The position numbers and the translations under genes were made by a program. The notes beneath the pieces are model-generated. The model searched no databases. It had not been told where the DNA came from and saw only the letters and a program-made list of their open reading frames with translations. Of a stretch of 64,000 nucleotides of DNA, positions 42,209 through 54,834 are shown in pieces (positions within the stretch are counted from its first letter, which is position 1; each line of letters starts with the position of its first letter). Source of the stretch: Saccharopolyspora hordei (GTDB taxonomy: Bacteria > Actinomycetota > Actinomycetes > Mycobacteriales > Pseudonocardiaceae). The DNA is taken from the NCBI RefSeq assembly GCF_013410345.1, contig NZ_JACCFJ010000001.1, positions 1,364,001 to 1,428,000 of the forward strand, read 5' to 3'.

Positions 42209-44794
42209 GTGTCGGTCGTAGATCTGCAACTCGCCCAGCCCGAACCCACTCCGAGCGATTCGGCCATGCGCCGGGCGCTCCGCAGAGCCACCGACGGTGC
42301 CTCGCTGGACGCCACCGAGGCCGCCGTGCTGCTCCACGCCCGCGGTGACGACCTGGAGAGACTGCTGGCCGCGGCGGGCCGCGCGCGGGACGCGCACCTG
42401 CTCGCCGAAGGCCGTCCGGGTGTGGTCACGCACGCCCGCAACGTGTTCATCCCGCTGACCCGGCTGTGCCGGGACCGGTGCCACTACTGCACGTTCGCCA
42501 CCGTGCCGCACCGCGTCGAGTCCGCGTTCCTGGAGCGCGAGGAGGTCGTGGAGATCGCCCGGCGCGGCGCCGAAGCGGGCTGCACCGAAGCGCTGTTCAC
42601 CCTGGGCGACCGGCCCGAGGAACGCTGGTCGGCGGCCGCGGAGTGGTTGGAGGCCCGCGGCTACTCCTCCACTGTGGACTACGTCCGGGCCTGCGCGATC
42701 GCGGTGCTGGAGGAGACCGGGCTGCTGCCGCACCTGAACCCGGGCGTGCTGTCCTGGTCGGAGCTGACCAGGCTCAAGCCGGTCGCGGCGAGCATGGGCA
42801 TGATGCTGGAGACCACCGCCGAGCGGTTGTGGCGGGACAAGGGCGGTCCGCACTTCGGCAGCCCGGACAAGGAGCCCGCCGTCCGGTTGCGCACGCTGGA
42901 GGACGCCGGTCGCGTCGCCGTGCCGTTCACCAGCGGGATCCTCATCGGCATCGGCGAGACCCGCACCGAGCGCGCCGAGTCGCTGCTCGCGCTGCGCCGC
43001 GTCGCCCGGCAGTACGGGCACCTGCAGGAAGTCATCGTGCAGAACTTCCGGGCCAAACCGGACACCGCGATGCGGGACGTGCCCGACGCCGACCTGGAGG
43101 ACCTGGCCGCCACCGTCGCGGTCGCGCGGCTGCTCATGCCGTCCGGGGTCAGCGTCCAGGCACCGCCGAACCTGGTCGGTGACCAGCAACTGCTCGTGCT
43201 GCGGGCGGGGATCGACGACTGGGGCGGTGTCTCCCCGGTGACCCCGGACCACGTCAGCCCCGAGCACCCCTGGCCGGCGCTGGACGACCTGGCCGCGACC
43301 ACCGCGGAAGCCGGGTTCGAGCTCCGCGAGCGGCTCACCGCCTACCCGCGCTACGTGCGCGCCGGGCTCGCGGGCGACAGCACGCAGTGGCTCGACCTGC
43401 GGGTCGCCGGGCACGTCGCGGCGCTGGCCGACGCCGACGGCCTGCGCCGCCCGGACGCCGAGATCGTCGGCCGCGAGTGGCAGGAGCCGGACGGCGGCTT
43501 CGAGTCCATCGGCCGCACCGACCTGCACCGCAGCATCGACACCACGGGCCGCAGCGAGGACCGCCGCAGCGACTTCGACACCGTCTACGGCGACTGGGAC
43601 GCGCTGCGCGCCCAGGTGCCCGCGGCGTCCGCGCCGGAGCGGCTCGACGCCGACGTGCGGGAGGGCCTCCGGCTGGCCTCCTCCGACCCGGCCGCGCTGC
43701 TCGACGAAGCGCACCACGACGCCGCGATGGCCTTGATGACCTGCGACGGAGCCGCGCTCGACGAGCTCGCCCGGATCGCCGACGACCTGCGCCGGGAGGT
43801 CGTCGGCGACGACATCACCTACGTGGTCAACCGCAACATCAACTTCTCCAACATCTGCTACGTCGGCTGCCGGTTCTGCGCCTTCGCCCAGCGCGAGCGC
43901 GACGCCGACGCCTACCGGCTCTCCCCGGAGGAGGTCGCCGACCGGGCCGACGAGGCGTGGCGGGCCGGGGCCACCGAGATCTGCATGCAGGGCGGCATCG
44001 ACCCCCGGCTGCCGGTGTCCGGCTACGCCGACCTGGTGCGCGCGATCAAGGAGCGGGTGCCGGAGATGCACGTCCACGCCTTCAGCCCGATGGAGATCGT
44101 CAGCGCGGCCGCCAAGGCCGGGGTGAGCGTGGCGGACTGGCTGGCCGAGCTGAAGGAGGCCGGGCTGGGCAGCATCCCGGGCACGGCGGCGGAGATCCTC
44201 GACGACGAGGTGCGCTGGGTGCTCACCAAGGGCAAGCTGCCCGCCGCCGAGTGGGTCGAGGTCGTCACCACCGCGCACCGGCTGGGCATCCCGTCCTCGT
44301 CGACGATGATGTACGGCCACGTCGACACGCCCGAGCACTGGCTGGGGCACTTCCGGACGCTCGCCCGGGTGCAGGACGCCGCGGCCGAGCACGGAGCCGC
44401 CGGGTTCACCGAGTTCGTGCCGCTGCCGTTCGTGCACCGCAACGCGCCGATCTACCTGGCCGGGCTGGCCCGTCCGGGCCCGACCCGCCGGGACAACCGC
44501 GCGGTGCACGCGATGGCGCGCGTGCTGCTGCACGGCCGGGTCGACAACGTCCAGTGCTCCTGGGTCAAGCTCGGTGACGCCGGCACGACCGAGGTGCTGC
44601 ACGGCGGGGCCAACGACGTCGGCGGCACGCTGATGGAGGAGACGATCAGCCGCATGGCCGGGTCCGAGCACGGGTCGGAGCGCAGCGTCGAGGAGCTGCA
44701 CGAACTGGCCGCCCGCGCGGGACGACCCGCCCGGCAACGCACCACCACCTACGGGCGCCCCGGACGGGTGCAGCTCGGCGTCAGCCCGGTCTGA
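42209..44794 (+). CDS. fbiC: FO synthase, bifunctional CofG/CofH (FbiC)
   Basis: An 861-residue fused radical-SAM enzyme. It makes the deazaflavin FO from the riboflavin precursor and tyrosine, the first committed step to coenzyme F420. The N-terminal CofG half has the cluster motif CRDRCHYC near residue 90 and [20 protein letters not shown]. The C-terminal CofH half has CYVGCRFC near residue 551, [19 protein letters not shown] and [18 protein letters not shown]. Both CX3CX2C cysteine triads are intact. Length and fusion match mycobacterial and Streptomyces FbiC. GTG 42209 is used, consistent with a leaderless start. No other F420 genes are in the window. Confidence 0.97.
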   Translation: MSVVDLQLAQPEPTPSDSAMRRALRRATDGASLDATEAAVLLHARGDDLERLLAAAGRARDAHLLAEGRPGVVTHARNVFIPLTRLCRDRCHYCTFATVPHRVESAFLEREEVVEIARRGAEAGCTEALFTLGDRPEERWSAAAEWLEARGYSSTVDYVRACAIAVLEETGLLPHLNPGVLSWSELTRLKPVAASMGMMLETTAERLWRDKGGPHFGSPDKEPAVRLRTLEDAGRVAVPFTSGILIGIGETRTERAESLLALRRVARQYGHLQEVIVQNFRAKPDTAMRDVPDADLEDLAATVAVARLLMPSGVSVQAPPNLVGDQQLLVLRAGIDDWGGVSPVTPDHVSPEHPWPALDDLAATTAEAGFELRERLTAYPRYVRAGLAGDSTQWLDLRVAGHVAALADADGLRRPDAEIVGREWQEPDGGFESIGRTDLHRSIDTTGRSEDRRSDFDTVYGDWDALRAQVPAASAPERLDADVREGLRLASSDPAALLDEAHHDAAMALMTCDGAALDELARIADDLRREVVGDDITYVVNRNINFSNICYVGCRFCAFAQRERDADAYRLSPEEVADRADEAWRAGATEICMQGGIDPRLPVSGYADLVRAIKERVPEMHVHAFSPMEIVSAAAKAGVSVADWLAELKEAGLGSIPGTAAEILDDEVRWVLTKGKLPAAEWVEVVTTAHRLGIPSSSTMMYGHVDTPEHWLGHFRTLARVQDAAAEHGAAGFTEFVPLPFVHRNAPIYLAGLARPGPTRRDNRAVHAMARVLLHGRVDNVQCSWVKLGDAGTTEVLHGGANDVGGTLMEETISRMAGSEHGSERSVEELHELAARAGRPARQRTTTYGRPGRVQLGVSPV

Positions 44795-44810
44795 GGCCTC
44801 CGCTCGGCGC

Positions 44811-44850
44811 GGCTCCCACCGGGATCGGACGTCCGGTTCCGGTGGGGGCC
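44811..44850 (+). terminator. Hairpin terminator after fbiC
   Basis: GGCTCCCACCGG (44811-44822) pairs with CCGGTGGGGGCC (44839-44850) with one T-G wobble; the loop holds its own CGGACGTCCG stem. It begins 16 bases after the fbiC stop. Confidence 0.8.
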
Positions 44851-45150
44851 GCGCCCCTCCGGGCCCGGCCGGGGGTCGCTCGGGAGCTGCCCACACAGAA
44901 GTGTGTGACGTGGGTCACCCTAGCGGCTGCGCCGGGGGGTCCGGAGAGGGGTCGATCCGCGCGCTGGCCTGCGCCGTTCTCCGTTGCACAGCCCCGGATC
45001 CAGGTCCATTTCGCCGGAAAATATGATCACTCCGTCGTGGTCGGTTCACACGGAGCGACCACGGGCGTAACCGGCGACCGGTACGGTCTGCCACCGGACT
45101 CGAAGGAATGCTGACCTGATCGGGTCAATCATCGTGAGGGAGGCGCGCTC
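44851..45150. other. Intergenic region upstream of a small exported protein
   Basis: About 300 bases, with a lower-GC patch at 45000-45030 that includes TATGAT (45022-45027), a good -10 hexamer without a well-spaced -35. It probably carries the promoter of the following small gene. Confidence 0.4.
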
Positions 45151-45402
45151 GTGCGTAGCCGAATAGCTCGCGTGGCCATGCGAGTCTCCGCGCTCGGTGC
45201 CGTCATCGCGGCGACGGTGCTCGCGACTGCGGCGGCGGCCACCGCCCGACCGCTGGCCCTGCCGTCCGGGCCGCCCGGACCGCTGGACTCGCTGGCCACT
45301 CCGGTCGGCCTCACCGCCGTCGGGCTCGGCGTGGTCGGCATGGTCGCAGGCGCGTTCCGGAAGAAGAAGGTCCAGCCGGAGAACCAGCGCAAGACCTCCT
45401 GA
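45151..45402 (+). CDS. Small membrane/exported protein of unknown function
   Basis: An 83-residue protein. The first about 33 residues form a signal-like helix (LGAVIAATVLATAAAATA), then GPPGPLDSLATPVGLTAVGL leads into a second hydrophobic segment and a basic tail (FRKKKVQPENQRKTS). With two hydrophobic segments and a positive C-terminus it is probably a hairpin membrane protein. I do not recognise a family. GTG 45151 is preceded by GAGGGAGG. It lies 48 bases upstream of trpS. Confidence 0.75.
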   Translation: MRSRIARVAMRVSALGAVIAATVLATAAAATARPLALPSGPPGPLDSLATPVGLTAVGLGVVGMVAGAFRKKKVQPENQRKTS

Positions 45403-46491
<1,089 letters not shown>

Positions 46492-46553
46492 ACTGATCAT
46501 CTGCGGGTAGCCTGCTGCCGATCGGCGGATGCCGTTGCGGCGGGAGGTGCACC

Positions 46554-47579
46554 GTGGCCGGGCAACAGGACGAACGACCGGGGCGGCTGACGCTGCTGCG
46601 TCGCAAGCACCCCTGGTTGGACCGGCTGATCCGCGCGTTCGAGCGGTACCAGAAGCAGTACGGCGACTACTACGCGGCGGCGATCACCTACTTCAGCGTG
46701 CTCGCCCTGGTGCCGCTGCTGATGATCGCGTTCGCGGTCGCCGGTTTCGTGCTCGCCGGCAACCCCGACCTGCTCGGGAAGCTGCAGGAGTCGATCACCT
46801 CGGCGGTGCCCAGCGCGGCGATGAGCCAGATGCTGACCGGCGTCGTCGACCAGGCGATCCGGCAGGCCGGGGCGGTCGGGGTGATCGGCCTGCTCGCCGC
46901 GCTGTACTCCGGGCTGGGCTGGATGACCAACCTGCGCGAGGCGCTGACCGCCCAGTGGACCCAGCAGCCCGACCAGCAGCCGGTGCTGCGGCGGATGCTC
47001 TCCGACCTGCTGTCGCTGATCGGCCTCGGTGCGGCGCTGGCGATCTCGTTCGGCATCAGCGCGCTCGGCGGCGTCGGGTTGTGGCTGTTCGAGTTCTTCG
47101 GGATCCAGCACACCGCGGTGGCGGTGTTCGCGCTGCGCGGGCTGACCACGCTGCTGTCGCTGGCGGCGAGCTGGCTGGTGTTCCTGTGGGTGCTGGCGCG
47201 GCTGCCGCGCAAGGCGGTCCGCCTGCGCACCGCGGTGTGGGGCGCGCTGTTCGCCGCGATCGGGTTCGAGGTGCTCAAGCAGGTCGCGGTGGTCTACCTC
47301 AACAGCGTCACCAGCTCCCCGGCGGGCGCGGCGTTCGGGCCGGTCCTCGGTCTGCTGGTGTTCGCCAACCTCACCTCGCGGTTCATCCTCTTCGTCACCG
47401 CGTGGACGGCGTCGGCCCCGGAGTACCAGGAGGCGGAGGCCTCGCCGGCGCCGGGCCCGGCGATCATCCGCCCGGTGGTGCAGGTGCGCGGCCGCTCCGG
47501 CGCGCGCGCCACCGCGGGCCTGGTGGGCCTGGGCGGTCTCGGGGCGCTCGTCGGCTGGGCGTGGTGGCGCAGGCGCTGA
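46554..47579 (+). CDS. YihY/YhjD (BrkB-like) inner membrane protein
   Basis: A 341-residue protein with about six membrane helices. Family signatures are YYAAAITYFSVLALVPLLMIAFAVAGF near residue 40 and GLGWMTNLREALTAQWTQQP. Although once annotated as ribonuclease BN, the family has no demonstrated nuclease function. A short basic tail (WAWWRRR) ends it. GTG 46554 is supported by GGGAGGTG. It converges on the TetR gene with four bases between the stops. The adjacency to trpS is conserved in several actinobacteria. Confidence 0.9.
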   Translation: MAGQQDERPGRLTLLRRKHPWLDRLIRAFERYQKQYGDYYAAAITYFSVLALVPLLMIAFAVAGFVLAGNPDLLGKLQESITSAVPSAAMSQMLTGVVDQAIRQAGAVGVIGLLAALYSGLGWMTNLREALTAQWTQQPDQQPVLRRMLSDLLSLIGLGAALAISFGISALGGVGLWLFEFFGIQHTAVAVFALRGLTTLLSLAASWLVFLWVLARLPRKAVRLRTAVWGALFAAIGFEVLKQVAVVYLNSVTSSPAGAAFGPVLGLLVFANLTSRFILFVTAWTASAPEYQEAEASPAPGPAIIRPVVQVRGRSGARATAGLVGLGGLGALVGWAWWRRR

Positions 47580-47583
47580 GCGC

Positions 47584-48183
47584 TCACCGCTCGTCGAGCA
47601 GCCCGGCGTGGCGGTACACCGACTCCAGGTAGGCGCGGGCTCCGGCGGCGTCGAGCGGCTCGGGCTGGAGGAGCCGGAACAGCACGGCGCCGACCAGCAT
47701 GTCGATGAGCACGTCCAGGTCGGCGTCCGCGGCGAGCGTCCCCTCGGCCCGCGCGCGCTCCAGCAGCGCCCGGACGGTCCGCCGCCGGGGCACCACGTAG
47801 TGCTCCCAGTAGGTCGCCATCAGCTCCGGGTGGCTGGCGCTCTCCCCGAAGACGCGGGCGACCATCGCCCGCAGCCGGGGCGCGGTGAGGGCCTCGGCCA
47901 GGTCCGGCAGGGTCTGCCGGACCAGCGTCGGCACCGGCACGTCACCGGGGTCGGGCGGCGCGGTCTCCGGCATCTCGTCGCGGGCGGACTCGATCGCGGC
48001 CGCCAGCACCGCTTCCTTGGAGTCCCACCGCCGGTAGACGGTGAGCTTGCCGACCCCGGCGCGCTTGGCGATCTGCTCCATGCTGGTGCCCGCGACCCCG
48101 CGCTCGAGGAACAGCTCCAGCGCGGCTCGCAGGATGGCCCGGTCGGCCTCGGGGTCGCGGGGTCGCCCGCGGGCCCGGGTCAC
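47584..48183 (-). CDS. TetR-family transcriptional regulator
   Basis: A 199-residue regulator. The N-terminal helix-turn-helix is LELFLERGVAGTSMEQIAKR through AGVGKLTVYRRWDSKEAVLA. The C-terminal domain (LLERARAEGTLAADADLDVL; MLVGAVLFRLLQPEPL) is of the TetR_C type found near FAD monooxygenase or efflux genes. GTG 48183 overlaps the stop of the monooxygenase (GTGA), so the two are one operon and the regulator most likely represses it and responds to its substrate. Confidence 0.92.
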   Translation of the reverse strand: MTRARGRPRDPEADRAILRAALELFLERGVAGTSMEQIAKRAGVGKLTVYRRWDSKEAVLAAAIESARDEMPETAPPDPGDVPVPTLVRQTLPDLAEALTAPRLRAMVARVFGESASHPELMATYWEHYVVPRRRTVRALLERARAEGTLAADADLDVLIDMLVGAVLFRLLQPEPLDAAGARAYLESVYRHAGLLDER

Positions 48184-49619
48184 GCCGCCCTCCCGGTCCG
48201 CAGGGTCGTCTCGAACCAGCGCAGGAGCTGCCCGGGGGTGTCCCCGCGCCACGCCAGGTGCCCGTCCGGGCGCACCAGCCAGGTCCCGCGGAGCGGCCGC
48301 TCCGGTGCCAGGTGCACGAAGGGTTCCCCGAGCGAGACCCCGTCGCCGCCGAGCACCGCCCAGCGGCCGCGCAGCTCGGCGTGCAGCCGGGTCCGGCGGC
48401 CGTCGGCGTCCCGGCACACCAGGTCCGGCACGCGGTCGCCGGGTCGCGGCCGGGGGCCGCGCCGGGCCCCGAGCGGGCCCTCGCGGTAGGTCACCCAGAG
48501 CTGGGACGCCAGCCACGTCGCGTACCGCTGGACCGGACCGAGGCGCGCCACGCGGGCCGTGACGGCGCGCGCCGCGCGGCCGACGGCCCCGTCGGTCAGC
48601 AGCACCCGGGTGGTCGCCGTGGTCCCGCGCAGCACGTCCTCCGCCAGCGGTCGCCGTTCGGCCTGGTAGGTGTCCAGCAGCGCGGCGCTGGCGCGGCCCT
48701 GCACGACCAGCGCGAGCTTCCACGCCAGGTTCTCCGCGTCGCCGATGCCGGTGTTCATGCCCTGCCCGCCGAAGGGGCTGTGGATGTGCGCGGCGTCCCC
48801 GGCGAGCAGCACGCGCCCGGCCCGGTAGCTGTCGGCGAGCCGGCGGTGGATGCGGAACACCGAGGTCCAGTCGGCCTCGCGCAGCACGGCGTCGGCCTGC
48901 CCGGTGCGCTCGACGAGCAGCCGCCGCAGCTGGTCCAGCACGTCGCCGTCGGCGTGCTCGGCGTCGGCCATCACCCGCCACGCGTCGTCGTGCTCGCTGC
49001 GCATCGGGATGGCGAAGAAGACCCCGTCCCGGGAGAACCACCCCGACGAGCCGCGGCGGTCCAGGTCCCAGTCGGCGGTCACGTCGGCGAGCAGCCACTG
49101 GTCCGCCAGGGCGACGCCGGGGAAGCCGATGCCGGCCAGCCTGCGGACCGCGCTGTGCGCGCCGTCGCAGCCCACCACGTAGTCGGCGTGCGCGGTCTCG
49201 CCGGAGACCGTGGCGGTCACGCCGTCCGGGCCCTGGGCGAGGTCGGTGAGCTCGCGCCCCCACTCGACGCTGCCGCCGAGCTCGGTGAGCCGTCGGTGCA
49301 GCGCCTCCTCCACCGCGGTCTGCGGGATGAACAGCGCGCGGAGCTGCCGGCCTTCGATCTCGCCGAAGCGCACGGTGGCCAGCGGCTCGTGCCCGGCGCG
49401 CAGGGTGAGCTGGACGGCGGGCTGCGCCCGCTCCGGCAGGTCCCCGAGCGCGCCGAGCCGGTTGAGCACCTCGACCCCGCGCGCGTGCAGGATGTTCGCC
49501 CGCGACGTCGTCGCGGGTCCGCCGGCCCGGTCGATGACGCGGACCGGCACGTCGTGCGCCCGCAGCGCGCAGGCCAGCGCCAGCCCGGTGGGGCCGGCTC
49601 CGACGACCAGGACACCCAT
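48180..49619 (-). CDS. FAD-binding aromatic monooxygenase (PheA/TetX-like)
   Basis: A 479-residue class A flavin monooxygenase. The dinucleotide fold is VLVVGAGPTGLALACALRAH, then the DG motif YVVGCDGAHSAVRRLAGIGF, and the FAD phosphate motif VLLAGDAAHIHSPFGGQGMN. The C-terminal thioredoxin-like region (RLHAELRGRWAVLGGDGVSL) fits the polyketide and phenol hydroxylase group. ATG 49619 is used, with GGGGGCGG just upstream. Such enzymes hydroxylate aromatic compounds or inactivate rifamycin- or tetracycline-type drugs; with the TetR gene in the same operon, detoxification of a foreign aromatic is plausible but unproven. Confidence 0.9.
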   Translation of the reverse strand: MGVLVVGAGPTGLALACALRAHDVPVRVIDRAGGPATTSRANILHARGVEVLNRLGALGDLPERAQPAVQLTLRAGHEPLATVRFGEIEGRQLRALFIPQTAVEEALHRRLTELGGSVEWGRELTDLAQGPDGVTATVSGETAHADYVVGCDGAHSAVRRLAGIGFPGVALADQWLLADVTADWDLDRRGSSGWFSRDGVFFAIPMRSEHDDAWRVMADAEHADGDVLDQLRRLLVERTGQADAVLREADWTSVFRIHRRLADSYRAGRVLLAGDAAHIHSPFGGQGMNTGIGDAENLAWKLALVVQGRASAALLDTYQAERRPLAEDVLRGTTATTRVLLTDGAVGRAARAVTARVARLGPVQRYATWLASQLWVTYREGPLGARRGPRPRPGDRVPDLVCRDADGRRTRLHAELRGRWAVLGGDGVSLGEPFVHLAPERPLRGTWLVRPDGHLAWRGDTPGQLLRWFETTLRTGRAA

Positions 49620-49701
49620 GTCCGCCCCCAATCAATAACGGTACGGATTCGTAAACAATGAGACCACGCACCGGCCGCGGCCGGTAGTCCTTCCCGTCAG
49701 A

Positions 49702-50940
49702 TCAGGGGTGGTCGTCGCCGCCGCTGCGCCGCCGGCGGGCCAGGGCGGCCCGGCGCCGCTGCACCGCGACCGCGGCGCCCACGGCGACGCCCGCCGCGGC
49801 CAGCAGGGCGAGCGGGCCGCCGACCGTGCCGAACATCGAGGCGCTCTCCGGTTCCGCCCGCACCGCGCGCTCGTCCGGCAGGGTCTCCGCAGGCGGCGCC
49901 GGGGAGGTGGTCACCAGCTCGCCGACGCCCCCGCCGCCGAGCGCGAACCCGTAGTCGAGCAGCTGCATGGCCTGCTTGGACTGCCGGACGGGCTGGTTCT
50001 CGCCGCGCATGAGCACCGCCACCAGCCGGCGCCCGTCGCGTTCGGCGGCGCCGATGAAGGTGTGCCGGGCGTCGTCGGTGAACCCGGTCTTGCCGCCGAT
50101 CCCGCCCGGGTAGTGGCGCAGCACCTGGTTGTCGCTCCAGACCTCGATCGGCGGACCGCCGGGCGCGCCCGGCAGGAAGGCCTGCTCGGTGCCCGCGATC
50201 CGGGCGAACTCGGGGTGCTGCATCGCCACGCGGAAGATGACCGCCAGGTCGTAGGCGGACGTGCTCATGCCCGGGCCGTCCAGTCCGGACGGTGTCGCCG
50301 CGCGGGTGTCCAGCGCGCCGAGCGACGCGGCCAGCGCGTTCATCTTGTCCACGGTGGCCTCGACGCCGCCCATCTTCCCCGCCAGGGCGTGCGCGGCGTC
50401 GTTGCCGGACCGCAGGATCAGGCCGGTGAGCACGTCGCGGACGGTGTAGGTGGTGCCGGGGAAGAGGCCGACCCGGCTGCCCTCCTGGTTCGCGTCCTCC
50501 TGGGTGGCCACGATCGTGTCGTCCAGCCGGAGCTCGCGGAGCGCGGTGAGGGCGGTGAGCACCTTGATGGTGGACGCCGGGCGGTGCCGGGCGTGCGGGT
50601 CGCGGGCGGCCAGCACCTCACCGGTGTCCAGGTCGGCGAGCACCCAGCTGGCCGAGGTGACCTCGGGCGGGGGTGCGGGCGCCCCGGGTGGGAGCAGCAC
50701 GTCGCAGCCGGCCAGCTGGTCGCCGCCGACCGGGGTCTCCGGCACCGGGAGGGGGCCCGGCGAGGGCTCACCGGGCGGCGGCACCTCGGAGGTGTCCACC
50801 GGTGGCGGGGGCGCGGCGCGGTCGGGGCACTCCTGCGCCTGTGCGGTGCCGCTCAGCAGTGGCAGCGCCACGCCGAGGGCGCAGAGGGCGACCTTGGTGC
50901 GAAGCAGGACCGGACCGCGGGCACGTCGAGGCACGCGCAC
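49702..50940 (-). CDS. D-alanyl-D-alanine carboxypeptidase (S11, DacB-type)
   Basis: A 412-residue peptidoglycan-trimming enzyme. A signal sequence (KVALCALGVALPLLSGTAQA) is followed by a proline-rich segment, then the penicillin-binding domain with HRPASTIKVLTAL (Ser-x-x-Lys), RSGNDAAHAL (Ser-x-Asn) and GGKTGFTDDARHTFIG (Lys-Thr-Gly). A C-terminal membrane anchor (GGPLALLAAAGVAVGAAVAV) ends in a basic tail, so it sits outside the membrane, tail inside. GTG 50940 is used; a TAGCCT hexamer one base upstream means GTG 50934 would be the leaderless alternative. The order dacB/SCO4848-like/sdh resembles Streptomyces. Confidence 0.93.
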   Translation of the reverse strand: MRVPRRARGPVLLRTKVALCALGVALPLLSGTAQAQECPDRAAPPPPVDTSEVPPPGEPSPGPLPVPETPVGGDQLAGCDVLLPPGAPAPPPEVTSASWVLADLDTGEVLAARDPHARHRPASTIKVLTALTALRELRLDDTIVATQEDANQEGSRVGLFPGTTYTVRDVLTGLILRSGNDAAHALAGKMGGVEATVDKMNALAASLGALDTRAATPSGLDGPGMSTSAYDLAVIFRVAMQHPEFARIAGTEQAFLPGAPGGPPIEVWSDNQVLRHYPGGIGGKTGFTDDARHTFIGAAERDGRRLVAVLMRGENQPVRQSKQAMQLLDYGFALGGGGVGELVTTSPAPPAETLPDERAVRAEPESASMFGTVGGPLALLAAAGVAVGAAVAVQRRRAALARRRRSGGDDHP

Positions 50941-51017
50941 CAGGCTAGTCAACCGCAGGCCCACGCGTACCGGCAACGCCCACCCGGAGCACCGGGTGAG
51001 CCCGCTCACGGCGGACA

Positions 51018-51260
51018 ATGGCACCCGTGGTGATTTCCCGACGCGTAGCGGTGTTCCTGCTGGCCTTCGGCGTGTGGTCGTACCTGCTGTGGCCGAACTT
51101 CGTGCGCAACATCTGGAACAGCGACCGCTCCTGGGCCGACGGCTCCCCGACGAGCTACCTCGTCGTCCACCTGGTGATCGCGGTGGTCTCCCTGGTGCTG
51201 GGCACGATCATCGGCGTGCTCGGCTGGCGCGCCCTCCGCGCGGCCCGCAAGGCCTCCTGA
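51018..51260 (+). CDS. SCO4848-family small membrane protein
   Basis: An 80-residue protein with two membrane helices (VAVFLLAFGVWSYLLWPNFV and LVVHLVIAVVSLVLGTIIGV). The central NIWNSDRSWADGSPTSYLV is the family-typical loop. Function unknown; Streptomyces has it next to a D,D-carboxypeptidase, as here. ATG 51018 is used, but GTG 51027 or 51030 would bring it closer to the usual N-terminus. Confidence 0.82.
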   Translation: MAPVVISRRVAVFLLAFGVWSYLLWPNFVRNIWNSDRSWADGSPTSYLVVHLVIAVVSLVLGTIIGVLGWRALRAARKAS

Positions 51261-51277
51261 ACGGCCTCCGACGCAGA

Positions 51278-51309
51278 ACCGGCGCCCACCCCGTGGGGTG
51301 AGCGCCGGT
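51278..51309. terminator. Bidirectional hairpin terminator
   Basis: ACCGGCGCCCACCCC (51278-51292) and GGGGTGAGCGCCGGT (51295-51309) form a 15-bp stem with one mismatch and a two-base loop. It lies between the convergent SCO4848-like gene and the sdh operon. Confidence 0.88.
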
Positions 51310-51325
51310 CCGGCGTTGCCGCGCG

Positions 51326-52113
51326 TCAGCGGCGGCGGAACATCAGGGCCCGCTTGACCTCCTGGATCGCCTTGGTGACCTGGATGCCACGCGGGCAGGC
51401 GTCCGTGCAGTTGAAGGTCGTGCGGCAGCGCCACACGCCGTCGACGTCGTTGAGGATGTCGAGGCGCTCGTCGGCACCCTCGTCGCGGCTGTCGAAGATG
51501 AACCGGTGCGCGTTGACGATCGCCGCCGGGCCGAAGTAGTTCCCGTCCGCCCAGTACACCGGGCACGACGTGGTGCACGCCGCGCACAGGATGCACTTGG
51601 TGGTGTCGTCGAACCGAGCGCGCTCGGCGACCGACTGGATCCGCTCCCGGGTCGGCTCGTTGCCGGAGGTGATCAGGTACGGCTTGATCGACCGGTAGGC
51701 CTCGAAGAACGGCTCCATGTCGACGACCAGGTCCTTCTCCACCGGGAGGCCCTTGATCGGCTCGATGGTCAGGGTGGTCTCGCCGTCCTTGGCCAGCATG
51801 TCCTTCATCAGGACCTTGCAGGCCAGCCGGTTGACGCCGTTGATCCGCATCGCGTCGGACCCGCACACGCCGTGCGCGCAGGACCGGCGGAAGGTCAGCG
51901 TGCCGTCGACGTACCACTTGATGTAGTGCAGCAGGTTCAGCACGCGGTCCGAGGGCAGCGCCGGGATCCGGTAGGACTCCCAGTGCATGTCCTCGTCGGT
52001 CTCCGGGTTGTACCGCAGGATCTTGACGGTCACCATCGTGGCGTCGTCAGGGATCGGCGGCGCGTCCTCCGGGATCTGGTTCGCGTCGTTCTTGGTCGTG
52101 GTGGCGGCGGTCA

Positions 52114-52114
<1 letters not shown>
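51326..52114 (-). CDS. sdhB: Succinate dehydrogenase iron-sulfur subunit
   Basis: A 262-residue subunit carrying electrons from the flavoprotein to quinone. All three clusters are visible: [2Fe-2S] in RRSCAHGVCGSDAM with NRLAC, [4Fe-4S] in CILCAACTTSCPV, and [3Fe-4S] in CRTTFNCTDACPRGI. The start ATG overlaps the sdhA stop (ATGA), so they are coupled. It is the last gene of the sdhCDAB operon, which is read leftwards; a bidirectional terminator follows. Confidence 0.97.
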
Positions 52115-53904
<1,790 letters not shown>

Positions 53905-53974
53905 TCGTCGCCTCCTCGGGCGGCGGCGAGGTCCGGGGTGGGCGACGACCTCGCCGCGATGTGGTCGTCTGCGG

Positions 53975-54394
53975 CTAGCCGATGTTCGGGTCGAAGGTGA
54001 ACAGGACGAAGGTGCCCAGGACGACGGTCAGCAGGACCGCGGTGTACAGCAGCATCTTCAGCCAGAAGCGCGTCCCGTCCTTGCGCGCGTAGTCGTTGAT
54101 GACGGTACGCAGCCCGTTGCCGCCGTGCAGGCCGGCCAGCCAGAGCATGGTGAGGTCCCACATCTGCCAGAACGGGGACGCCCAGCGCCCGGCGACGAAG
54201 GCGAAGTTGATCCGCTGCACGCCACCGTCCACGAAGAGCATGATCAGGATGTGTCCCAGCACCAGGAACAGCAGGACCACGCCGGACAGCCGCATGAACA
54301 ACCAGCTGTAGAGCTCGAAGTTGTTCCGCCGGGCGGCCGGGCGGGACGGGGTGCGCGGCTTCTCCACGGAAACAGGTGCGTCGGTGACGGTCAT
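53975..54394 (-). CDS. sdhD: Succinate dehydrogenase membrane anchor subunit SdhD
   Basis: A 139-residue protein with three membrane helices. RNNFELYSWLFMRLSGVVLL starts the first; LVLGHILIMLFVDGGV contains the likely heme-ligand His; LAGLHGGNGLRTVINDYARK lies before the third helix, with the conserved R-x-x-I-x-D. Sequence and position identify it as a membrane anchor. ATG 54394 begins five bases after the sdhC stop. Confidence 0.92.
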   Translation of the reverse strand: MTVTDAPVSVEKPRTPSRPAARRNNFELYSWLFMRLSGVVLLFLVLGHILIMLFVDGGVQRINFAFVAGRWASPFWQMWDLTMLWLAGLHGGNGLRTVINDYARKDGTRFWLKMLLYTAVLLTVVLGTFVLFTFDPNIG

Positions 54395-54399
54395 TGCGC

Positions 54400-54834
54400 T
54401 CAACCCCCGAAGAACTCGTTGACCGCGCGGCTGAGCAAGCTGATCGCCGCCGGAATGATCAACACCAACCACAGCACCACGACGGTCCACAACATCGGCT
54501 TCTGGTACTGGGTGCCCTTGGACCAGAAGTCGACCAGCATGACGCGGACGCCGTTGAAAGCGTGGAACAGCACGGCCGCCAGCAGACCCAGCTCGAAGAG
54601 GATCATCACCGGGTGCTTGTACGTCTCGATGACCGTGTCGTACGCGTTCGGCGAGACCCGTACCAGGGCGGTGTCCAGGACGTGCACGAACAAGAAGAAG
54701 AAGGTGAGTACGCCCGTGATCCGGTGGGCGACCCACGACCACATGCCCAGATCGCCGCGGTAGAGACGCCCCTTGGCGCGCGGCGCGGTGGCGCGCTCCG
54801 GTGCGTCGGCCGCGGAGGCGGTGGTGCTGGCCAT
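54400..54834 (-). CDS. sdhC: Succinate dehydrogenase cytochrome b556 subunit SdhC
   Basis: A 144-residue membrane anchor with three helices. The family motif SWVAHRITGVLTFFFLFVHV precedes and includes the first helix, and ELGLLAAVLFHAFNGVRVML carries the heme-ligand His and the conserved H-x-x-N-G-x-R. ATG 54834 is supported by GGAGG ten bases upstream. It is the first gene of sdhCDAB; the promoter lies in the 440-base gap to the divergent BMP gene, where TAGCAT on the minus strand is a possible -10. Confidence 0.93.
   Translation of the reverse strand: MASTTASAADAPERATAPRAKGRLYRGDLGMWSWVAHRITGVLTFFFLFVHVLDTALVRVSPNAYDTVIETYKHPVMILFELGLLAAVLFHAFNGVRVMLVDFWSKGTQYQKPMLWTVVVLWLVLIIPAAISLLSRAVNEFFGG

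Noticed and set aside
42017..44896. 959-codon frame antisense to fbiC
   Set aside because: Shadow of an intact, well-recognised fbiC.
45022..45027. TATGAT as a full promoter
   Set aside because: The only TTGAC-like sequence (44984) is 32 bases away, too far for a sigma-A promoter; kept only as a remark.
49620..49660. A TetR operator (TACG-AATC-CGTA) before the monooxygenase gene
   Set aside because: The symmetry is only 4 bp per arm, too short to separate from chance without a second copy.
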